Below are positions 53,777-61,835 of a DNA stretch of 64,000 nucleotides, piece after piece. The notes under the pieces were generated by a model that had not been told where the DNA came from, did no database searches, and saw only the letters and a list, made by a program, of their open reading frames with translations. The position numbers and the translations under genes were made by a program. This DNA is from Trebonia sp963795335 (GTDB taxonomy: Bacteria; Actinomycetota; Actinomycetes; Streptosporangiales; Streptosporangiaceae): NCBI GenBank assembly GCA_963795335.1, contig CAWCHI010000007.1, forward strand, positions 124,001-188,000, written 5' to 3'. Every line of letters starts with the position of its first letter. Position 1 is the first letter of the stretch.

Positions 53777-54747
53777 GTGCCGCAGTCAAGCCGCTCCCGT
53801 TCGGGCCAATGGCGACGGAGGCGATGGCGATCGAGACCAGCGGGCTGACCAAGCGGTACCGGCGCAGCGCCGCCCTCAGCGACTGCAACGTCACGGTGCC
53901 CGAGGGGCGGATCAGCGCGCTCGTCGGGCCGAACGGCGCGGGCAAGTCCACCCTGCTGCGGCTGCTCACCGGCCTGGCGAGGCCGACCGCCGGGTCCGCG
54001 CGCGTGCTCGGCGGCGTGCCGCGGCAGGACCCGGCGTTCCTCGCGGACATCGGCTACCTCGCGCAGGACGTGCCGCTGTTCCGGCGGCTGTCCGCCGATG
54101 ACCACATCGGGGCCGGGGCGCACCTCAACAAGCGCTGGGACGGCGCGTCCGCGCGGGCCCGGCTGCGCGAGCTCAACGTCCCGCTCGACCGGGCGGTCGC
54201 CACGCTGTCCGGCGGTCAGCGGGCCCAGGTCGGCCTGGCGCTCGCGCTGGCCAAGCGGCCACGGCTGCTGCTGCTCGACGAGCCGGTCGCGGCGCTCGAC
54301 CCGCTGGCCCGCAGGCATTTCCTGGCCACTCTCACTTCGGCGCTGGCGGAAGCGGAGGGACGGCTCACCATCGTGCTGTCCTCGCACCTGCTCGCCGACC
54401 TGGAGCGAATCTGCGATCACCTCATCCTGCTCGCCGAGTCCCGCGTCCAGCTCTGCGGCGACATCGACGACCTGCTCGCCGAGCACACGGTGCTGGTCGG
54501 GCCGCGCAAGGACACGGCGGCGCTCGAACGGGACCACACGCTGGTGCACGCGACCCGGACGGCCCGGCAGGCCACGCTGGTCCTCCGGCTGGGCGGCCCG
54601 GTCATCGACCCCGCCTACCAGGCCTCGGACATCAGCCTGGAGGACCTGGTGCTGGCCTACATGGGCACCGCCGCGCAGGCGGCCTACGCCCGCGATTCGA
54701 CGGTTTCGACGGGCACGACGGTCTCGACGGTTGGGGAAGAACAGTGA
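53773..54747 (+). CDS. ABC transporter ATP-binding protein
   Basis: A 324-residue ATPase. Walker A GPNGAGKST, Q-loop in DIGYLAQDVPLFRRLSADDH, signature LSGGQRAQ, Walker B LLLLDEPVAALDP and the H-loop in VLSSHLLADLERI are all intact. It pairs with the membrane subunit downstream (GTGA overlap) under a YtrA-type repressor, the usual layout of antibiotic or envelope-stress exporters. The exact start is uncertain among three nearby Met codons. Confidence 0.93.
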   Translation: MSAAVKPLPFGPMATEAMAIETSGLTKRYRRSAALSDCNVTVPEGRISALVGPNGAGKSTLLRLLTGLARPTAGSARVLGGVPRQDPAFLADIGYLAQDVPLFRRLSADDHIGAGAHLNKRWDGASARARLRELNVPLDRAVATLSGGQRAQVGLALALAKRPRLLLLDEPVAALDPLARRHFLATLTSALAEAEGRLTIVLSSHLLADLERICDHLILLAESRVQLCGDIDDLLAEHTVLVGPRKDTAALERDHTLVHATRTARQATLVLRLGGPVIDPAYQASDISLEDLVLAYMGTAAQAAYARDSTVSTGTTVSTVGEEQ

Positions 54748-55742
54748 GCTGGCTCGTCTGGCGGCAGTACCGCGCATCGACCGCCATCACCGGCGTGCTT
54801 GTCGGCTTGTTCGCGGTGCTGCTGGTGATCACCGGGCTGAACCTGGCCAGCCAGTTCCACGCCGACTTCGGCGCCTGCCTCGCCGCGAACAGCTGCCAGT
54901 TCCCCCGCCGGGGCGTCTCGTTCGGCAGCGACACGCTCGTGGTGATCGTCCAGTTCAGCCTCGCGGTGCCCGCCATCCTCGGCATGTTCCTGGGCGCGCC
55001 CGCGGTGGCGCGCGAGGCCGAGACAGGCACCGCCCACTTCGTCTGGACCCAGGCTGTCACCAGGCGCCGCTGGCTGGCCGTCAAGGCCGCCTGGCTGCTG
55101 CTCGCCGCGCTCGCCTGGGGCGGCGCCGTCGGCGCGCTGGTCACCTGGTGGTCGGGGCCGCAGAACGCCGTGGCGGCGAGCCAGTTCAACCCCGGCAGCT
55201 TCGACGTCCAGGGCATCATGCCCGCCGCCTACTCGCTGTTCGCGATGGCGCTCGGCATCGCGGCGGGCACGCTGATCCGCCGGGTGCTGCCCGCGCTCGT
55301 CGTCACCCTCGGCGCGTTCTTCGCCGTCCGGCTGATTATCGAGGACTGGGTCCGCCAGCACTACATGACGCCGGTCACGCGCATCTACAACGTCGCCCTC
55401 GACAACATCCCCCGGCCCATGAGCGCGGCCTGGATTCTCGGCGGGGGATTCCGCGGCCCGAATGGCCCGCTGGCCATCCCCGGCGGCGACCTGGTCGCGA
55501 TGACCAGTAACGGCTTCCCCGCCGTCGACATCCCCGCCCCGTGCCGCGCGTACTTTACGCAAGGGCCGCGCCAGGCCCCGCTCTTCCCCTGCCTCACCCG
55601 CCACGGCTACTCGCAGTACATCACCTATCAGCCCGCCGCCAGGTACTGGCCGTTCCAGTTCATCGAGGCCGGCATCTTTGTCGCGCTGGCCGCCGCGCTT
55701 ATCGCGGTGGCGTTCGTGGTCATCAACCGCCGCGACGCCTAG
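54744..55742 (+). CDS. ABC transporter permease
   Basis: A 332-residue membrane subunit starting SWLVWRQYRASTAITGVLVG with about six hydrophobic segments (VLVGLFAVLLVITGLNLASQ, IVQFSLAVPAILGMFLGAPA, AAYSLFAMALGIAAGTLIRR, FIEAGIFVALAAALIAVAFV). The block AREAETGTAHFVWTQAVTRR with RRWLAVKAAW is a hallmark of actinomycete ABC-2-type permeases. A large extracytoplasmic loop precedes the last helix. Substrate unknown. Confidence 0.88.
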   Translation: MSWLVWRQYRASTAITGVLVGLFAVLLVITGLNLASQFHADFGACLAANSCQFPRRGVSFGSDTLVVIVQFSLAVPAILGMFLGAPAVAREAETGTAHFVWTQAVTRRRWLAVKAAWLLLAALAWGGAVGALVTWWSGPQNAVAASQFNPGSFDVQGIMPAAYSLFAMALGIAAGTLIRRVLPALVVTLGAFFAVRLIIEDWVRQHYMTPVTRIYNVALDNIPRPMSAAWILGGGFRGPNGPLAIPGGDLVAMTSNGFPAVDIPAPCRAYFTQGPRQAPLFPCLTRHGYSQYITYQPAARYWPFQFIEAGIFVALAAALIAVAFVVINRRDA

Positions 55743-55830
55743 CTCGCCCGTGGCCGGTGCCGGGGCCGGCTTCAGCATGGAACCTCATTGTCTACTGACG
55801 GCGACAGCGGCTCTGATGCTCTGATTGCTG

Positions 55831-56556
55831 TCAGGCTCGGTGCCCGGGTGTGACGAGGACTGGCCCGCCCTTGATGTCAAGCAGTACCCGGTCGCCAAGC
55901 GGTGAAGAGAGAACCGCAGTGACCTCACGGGTCCGGCCGACGTCGGCATACCAGCCGGAGCCGTTCCGGCGTGGCCTCCTCCTCTCCGTGAACATGAGCG
56001 CGGCGGCGTTGCCCTGTTCCAGGGTGCGGGCCGGAGGCTGGTTGCTGTCGGCGAAGTGGCCGCTGCCGGTGTAACTCATGGTCAGGGTGCGGCCGTCCGC
56101 GCCCAAGGAGACGGTGGGGCGCTGGCCGCTGATGCGTTCGCGGCCGGGCGGTTCCCATACCTGCCCGCTGGAGATGACGGCCGGGTCTAGGACCGCAATA
56201 GCGTGGAAGACATCCTGCGCATGGACGCTCCAGGTGGGCAGGGTCCGCGGCCCGCGGTCGGTCTCGTAGCGGGAGCGGCCAAGGACGGCGCGTGTCAGCA
56301 GCAGCGGTTGTCCGGCATATTCTCCGAGCTGGCCGCGCAGCGCCTCGAGAACGGGTGTGGGGAAACCCGGCACGCCCTCGACCGCCCCGTGCAGGAACGC
56401 CAGCCTTGTTGGCACGTCAGGAAAGATCCCGGAGGCCCGAATGGCCGGGGTGCTGTCGAGGAGTACCAGCGGCCGAGGGTCGCGGTGGGCGGGGAACGCA
56501 GCCCAGGCCACCAGCCCGCGGCGGGCCTGGGCCTCCAGCGAGGGATCAACGGCCAT
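55831..56556 (-). CDS. Hypothetical protein
   Basis: A 241-residue soluble-looking protein starting MAVDPSLEAQARRGLVAWAA, with WSVHAQDVFHAIAVLDPAVI and a beta-rich C-terminal half (GRTLTMSYTGSGHFADSNQP, GDRVLLDIKGGPVLVTPGHR). No signal, membrane or catalytic motif is recognised. The frame has normal GC bias and length; it is monocistronic. Confidence 0.6.
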   Translation of the reverse strand: MAVDPSLEAQARRGLVAWAAFPAHRDPRPLVLLDSTPAIRASGIFPDVPTRLAFLHGAVEGVPGFPTPVLEALRGQLGEYAGQPLLLTRAVLGRSRYETDRGPRTLPTWSVHAQDVFHAIAVLDPAVISSGQVWEPPGRERISGQRPTVSLGADGRTLTMSYTGSGHFADSNQPPARTLEQGNAAALMFTERRRPRRNGSGWYADVGRTREVTAVLSSPLGDRVLLDIKGGPVLVTPGHRA

Positions 56557-56800
56557 GACCGCAATGCTAGGGACTCATGGAGGAGAAACCGGCCGTGGCG
56601 GCGGCGCCGAGCAGATCGAAATAGCGATCAAACCCTACGAGCTAGACTTTACAGAATCGAACTGGTAAACTATCAAGTAGTAGACGACCCTCGGATGGTC
56701 AGCGGCCGGTTCTCGGCACAGGCGCGCGTCAGCGCGGATACGCGGTAAGCGACTCAGTGTGTTCAGGGGACAGCCGTGTCCGTCCGGGGAGGTGCTGGCG

Positions 56801-58302
56801 ATGTGTGCTGCCGATGCCGAACCGCCGTGCCGCCCTGCCGGTGAACGGGCTTCCTTTGACAGTCCTGCCGCTGCGCTGCGTGCCGCCGGGGCCGCGCTGG
56901 ACTACCTCAACGCGACCGCAGCCACGCTGCTCGACGGCCCAGCCTGCGGTGAAGCGCTCGTGGTGGTCGGAGAGCTTCAGGCCAAGCTGACCGCGGTGCA
57001 CGCGGGTCTGCTGCGGCGGTTCGACGCCGCCGATGCCCATGACCTCGACGGGTACGGGTCGTCTTCGTCCTGGCTGACCGCGAAGGCGGGCATGTCGAAG
57101 GGGGCGGCGCGGGCCGCGGTACGGCAGATGCGCCAGCTCAGCGAGCGGCCCCTGCTCGGCCAGGCGCTGGCGGCCGGGGAGATCACCGACTCGGTCGCGT
57201 TCACCATCGCCGAGCGGACCCGCAAGCTCCCGGCGCAGCATGCGAGCCGAGACCGACCGCATCCTGCTGGAGGCCGCCGCCGCGGGCGCCTCCGTCGACG
57301 ACCTCGACACCATCGCCGCCTGCGCGATCGAGCGGTGGCGCCAGCAGCAGCCCGACCCCGACAGCCCCGACGACGGCTTCGACGACCGCTCGGTGCAGCT
57401 CGGGTCACCTTCGGCGGGGCGGCCGTGATCCGCGGCAACCTCACCCCCGAATGCGCCACCGCCGTCCGCGCGGTGCTGGAGGCTCTGGGCAAGAAGGCCG
57501 GCCCGGAAGACAACCGCACCGAGGGCAAGCGGTTCCACGACGCGCTCCAGATGGGGTGCACGCTGCTGCTGCGGGCCCGCCTGGTCCCCGACCGGGCCGG
57601 CGCCGACACCCAGGCGGTCGTGCACATGTCGTTGTCGCAGCTGCGCCAGCTGCCCGGCGCCGAAGCCCTGGAGGACGCCTGGATCCGGGCCCGGCTTGGC
57701 GAGGACGGCTACCTGACTGGCGACGACGCCCAGGCGGCGGCATGTGACGCCCAGACCGTTCCGGTCGTCACCGGCACCATCGACCCGCCCGTCATCGACA
57801 AGATGATCGGCGCTAGTGCAGGTTGCCGGCTCCGAGCACGCGATCCCCTGTCACCCCGAGGCCCGGCAGGCGCTGCGGCACGCGATCGCCCGCCTGGCCA
57901 TCGACCTGGTCTCCGGCCCCTCCGGGATCGCCGCCGTGCTCCGGCAGGGGCTGCTGGAAAAACCCTGGAACACCCCGAGCCTGCCGCTCGACATCGGCTA
58001 CTCGAACAGCATCCCGGGGCACATCCGCCGCGCCGTCCTGCTCCGCGACCGCGCACTGCGCCTGGCCGAAATGCAGCCGCCCCGCCGTCTACTGCGACGT
58101 CCACCACCTGCGCCACCAAGCCGACGGCGGCGAGACCTCCGTCGCCAACTGCGCCTTGGTCTGTCAGTTCCATCATGACGTCTGCATCCACCGCCGAGGC
58201 TGGCAGCTGATCCTCCACCCCGACGGGACCACCGAAGCCAGAAGTCCCGACGGGCGGCACGTGCTCCGGTCCCACGCGCCGCCATCTCCTCGAGCCGACT
58301 GA
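56801..58302 (+). pseudogene. DUF222-HNH endonuclease family protein (four frameshifts)
   Basis: Starts at ATG 56801 with GGGGAGG 8 bases upstream. The DUF222 region runs from CGEALVVVGELQAKLTAVHA to DSVAFTIAERTRKLPA. Frame changes near 57237, 57400, 57810 and 58050 lead to MRAETDRILLEAAAAG, TFGGAAVIRGNLTPECATAV, LVQVAGSEHAIPCHPEARQA and the HNH block CAWPKCSRPAVYCDVHHLRH with GGETSVANCALVCQFHHDVC. All conserved parts survive when frames are joined. Such proteins are numerous in actinomycetes; a mobile-element or phage link is often suggested but unproven. Confidence 0.85.
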
Positions 58303-58505
58303 GGCGGACCGCCCCGGGTTGAGACACACCGCGGCGCGGCAACGGCACGTGTCTGCCATCACTCACGAACAGAGGCCAGCGGTCCTGCCCCGGCAGTCAT
58401 CGACCTCGGCCGACCGGGAAGGGGCGCGTACCTGCAGTCTCCGGACCGCCTGAACCGCATTCCTCAGCCCCCAGCAACAGCACCACAGCTCAACTCGGTG
58501 GCAAG

Positions 58506-58549
58506 CCGACTGCGGGCGCAGGGCCGTTAGGCCCGAGCACCGCAGTCGG
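58506..58549. terminator. Nested hairpin between convergent genes
   Basis: Outer CCGACTGCGG (58506-58515) pairs with CCGCAGTCGG (58540-58549); inner GGGCC (58521-58525) pairs with GGCCC (58530-58534) around GTTA. It can serve as bidirectional terminator for the HNH and nuclease genes. Confidence 0.65.
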
Positions 58550-58571
58550 CGCGGCAGTTGCTCTTCCCGCC

Positions 58572-59790
58572 TCAGCCGCCGGATATCGTCACTGAAGTAG
58601 CGACCCGCGTGAGCGGGTACTTCTCCTGTAGGTGCTTGCGCAGGGACGCTGAAGTCTCGAAGCCACTCCGTTTCAGCATCTCCACGATGTCGCGGCCAGC
58701 CAGAATCACCACGGGATGGCCGTCCTCCCGGATTTCCTTATAGGCCTGCGCGTCAACGTGCGAGGTGGTGACCAGCACTCCGAACTGCCGATGCCGCAGC
58801 CGGGAGATGAGGCGGCTGGTCGAGCGGACGCCGACTCCGTTGCCCGGTGCGTAGCACTTAGCTTCCAGTGCGAACTCGACCGCTACCGGGTCCGCGTCAG
58901 GCCCAATCAGGAAATCGCCCACGGCATCCCGGCCGCCGTCACGCCATGGCCGGGTCACGTCGACCTTGTCGACGCGTTCGGAACGCCGCCCACAGGTCCG
59001 CTGCAAACTGCTCGAAGTCGTGGGGGTTGTCCGCGAAATGCTCGCAGACCACGGCTAGCAGCGGCCGGTCCTTCGGCAGTGGCTCCTGCTGTTCTTTGCT
59101 GCGGATGATCGTCGTAGGCGGCGCGGTGAGCGGCACGTAGGTCTTGGACTCCACCCAGACGCGCCAGGCGGGCGGACATTCGCTTCCGAGAGGGTCACCC
59201 TTCAGAAGCTCGTCGATCCACGCGCGGCTGACGAGCGGCACGTTCAGCACGGTGAAGATGGCCCGGTAGTTCTGGAACCTCTGCCCCTTGGTTGTGCGCC
59301 ATACGGCGACCAGATCCTCTTCCGGCCCGAGTCGAATAGCCCCGGGCACGAGAAGCCCACGGAATCGGACATCACGCCAGGCACCGGGCTTGTCGAACAA
59401 GAGGAACGGCGAAACCTTGAGGCGATCGGCTTGCGTTCCGTGAGTTCTCTCGAAAGCTCGCCTCAGCAGCAGGTTGCCGCCACGAGGCGTTTCCTCGAGC
59501 AGGCGTCCGGGGCTGCGGTTGTCGCCGAAGTAGGTGAAAGTGCCGGTGTGCGGGTCCAGGACATCGGGCCAGTCCGGTTCCGCACCGCTGGTGTAGAGGA
59601 CCGCTAGCTTGACGGAGTCGTTTTTCGTGCTTCCCTTGGTCCGGAAACCACCCTGGTTTCCGACCGGGAGCAACTTACCAAGCGGGTCGTCACCTGTGTT
59701 GCCTGCTCGGCCGCCCTCATAAACACGGTCAACCACGAGGTCGGCGGTCGCAAGCTGATCGAATCCGATCGCTGATACTTCTCCGCTCAC
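58572..59790 (-). pseudogene. AspBHI/MspJI-like methylation-dependent restriction endonuclease (frameshifted)
   Basis: Modification-dependent (type IIM/IV) nuclease that would cut DNA carrying 5-methylcytosine. The N-terminal recognition part matches the AspBHI type: GNQGGFRTKGSTKND, AEPDWPDVLDPHTGTFTYFG followed by DNRSPGRLLEETPRGGN, RDVRFRGLLVPGAIR, KGQRFQNYRAIFTVLN. The Mrr-like catalytic part is VTRPWRDGGRDAVGDF, then VEFALEAKCY (Asp...Glu-x-Lys core), ISRLRHRQFGVLVTTSHVDA and AYKEIREDGHPVVILAGRDI. A single break near 58984 separates them. GTG start. Codon bias is slightly weaker than neighbours. Confidence 0.85.
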
Positions 59791-59848
59791 GCCGCGCCGC
59801 TATCCAGCAACATTCGCGCCCCCTCAGCCACCGCGCCACGGTAACAGG

Positions 59849-59893
59849 TTGCCATTGGCAAAGTTGCCATGAGCAAGTGTTTGCCATTGGCAA
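59849..59893. promoter_or_regulatory. Three TTGCCA palindromes in a divergent promoter
   Basis: TTGCCATTGGCAA, a perfect 13-base palindrome, occurs at 59849-59861 and 59881-59893. A degenerate copy TTGCCATGAGCAA lies at 59864-59876. The array sits between the nuclease start (59790) and the HSP90 start (59983) and matches neither HAIR nor CIRCE heat-shock operators. Confidence 0.6.
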
Positions 59894-59982
59894 TGCGGGA
59901 CCGCAGGCCGCGCAGGCGCGGTCACCGAACGTGCTGGCGAATTCGGTCGGATATTCCGGGGCAAACCGCTACGATCTTCGCC

Positions 59983-61835
59983 ATGCCGCGTGACTTGTCT
60001 CCGGAGGCGTATGCGTTCCAGGTTGACCTTCGTGGCCTGGTTGACCTGCTCTCCCAGCACCTGTACTCCAGCCCCCGGGTGTACATCCGCGAGCTGCTGC
60101 AGAACGCGGTGGACGCGACGACCGCCCGGCGGGCCATCGACCCGGCCGCTCCGGACGCGATCCGGATCGTCATCGACGACGCTGGCCTGAGGGTGACCGA
60201 CTCCGGCATCGGGTTGACCGAAGCCGACGCGCACCAGTTCCTCGCCACCATCGGCCAGTCCTCCAAGCGGGACGACCTGGCCGGGGCCCGCCGCGAGTTC
60301 CTCGGGCAGTTCGGCATCGGGCTGCTCGCCTGCTTCACCGTGGCGGACCAGATCCGGGTGGTGACCCGGTCGGCCCGCGAGCCGGACGCGGCCGACGGTC
60401 GAGTGGACCGGCCGCGCCGACGGCAGCTACGGCGTGCGCGTTCTCGACGGCGAGTCCGCCCGGCCCGCAGCCCGGGACCACCGTGTACCTGGCGCCGCGG
60501 GACGGCGCCGAGCGCTGGTTCTCGCCGGACCTGGTGGCCGAGCTGGCCCGGGAGTACGGCGGGCTGCTGCCGTACCCGGTGACGGTCGAGTCCGCCGAGG
60601 GGACCGTCTCGGTCACCGGGGAGCGGCCCGCGTGGGAGGAGCAGCACGCCGGCGGAGGCCGAACGGCGGGCCGCGCTGCTGGCCTACGGGGAGGAGCTGC
60701 TGGGCTTCCGGCCGCTCGACGTGATCGAGCTGTCGGTGCCGCTGGTCGGGGTCGAGGGCGCCGGCTTCGTCCTGCCGCAGGCGGCCAATCCGGCCGAGGG
60801 CAGCCGGCACCGGGTCTACCTCAAGGGCATGCTGCTGTCGGACGCCACCGCGGGGCTGCTGCCCGACTGGGCGTTCTTCGTCCGCTGCGTGATCAACGCC
60901 GACGGGCTGCGCCCGACCGCCTCGCGGGAGGCGCTGTACGAGGATGAGACGCTGGCCCTCGTTCGGGAAAAACTGGGCGAGCGGATCCGGGACTGGCTGG
61001 CCCGGCTCGCGGCCGAGGACCCGCAGCGGCTGGCCGCCTTCCTCGGCGTGCACGCGCTCGGGGTGAAGGCGCTGGCCCGGCATGACCACGAGCTGCTGCG
61101 GATGATGCTGGACCACCTCCCGTTCGAGACGACCGACGGGCGCGTCACGCTGGCCGAGTTCGCCCGCAGCCACCCGGTCATGTACCTCGCGCCCACCGTC
61201 GAGGAGTTCCGCCAGGTCGCGCCCATCGCCTCCGCCCAGGGCATCGGCGTCGTCAACGGCGGCTACACCTACGACGACGAGCTGCTGACGCTGCTGCCGC
61301 AGGTGCTGCCGGGCGTGACCGTCGACGCGCTCGACGCGGGCGTGGTCAGCGCCGCGCTCGACCCGGTGGCGCCGGAGGACGAGCTGGCCCAGGCGCGGCT
61401 GCTCGCCGTCGCCCGGGCCGCGTCTCGACCCGCTCGACTGCGACGTCATGCTGCGCGCGTTCCGGCCGGTGACCGTGCCCGCGCTGTACCTGGACAGCCG
61501 GGCGGCCCGGGCCGAGCGGACGCGGGCCGAGGTCGCGGCGTCGGCCGACGACCTGTGGGCGGAGATCCTGGGGGCGCTCAAGTCGACCGCCGCGCGGGCG
61601 CAGCTCGTCCTCAACCACCGCAGCCCGGTGCGTGCGCCGGCTGGCCGGGGTCAGCGACGAGGCGCTGCTCGGGGTCGCGGTCGAGTCGCTGTACGGGCAG
61701 GCGCTGCTGATGACCCACCGGCCGCTGCGTCCGGCCGACACCGCCCTGCTCAACCGGACCTTCGGTGAGCTCCTGGACCGGGCCACCCGCGCCTCGGCGC
61801 TAGCGCAGGAAGAGGAGGGCGGCCGTGAACACTGA
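59983..61835 (+). pseudogene. htpG: HSP90 family chaperone (about five frameshifts)
   Basis: ATP-dependent chaperone of about 617 residues when frames are joined. The GHKL ATPase site is intact in the first frame: YIRELLQNAVDATTARRAID, LRVTDSGIGLTEADAHQFLA, FLATIGQSSKRDD, EFLGQFGIGLLACF. Breaks near 60390, 60466, 60643, 61422 and 61632 separate it from AAYGEELLGF-type, SREALYEDETLALVREKLGE and the C-terminal ESLYGQALLMTHRPLRPADT. It is the shorter actinomycete HSP90 type. It overlaps the following TPR-type gene, a pairing that suggests a joint role. Sequencing error is the likely cause of the breaks. Confidence 0.88.
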
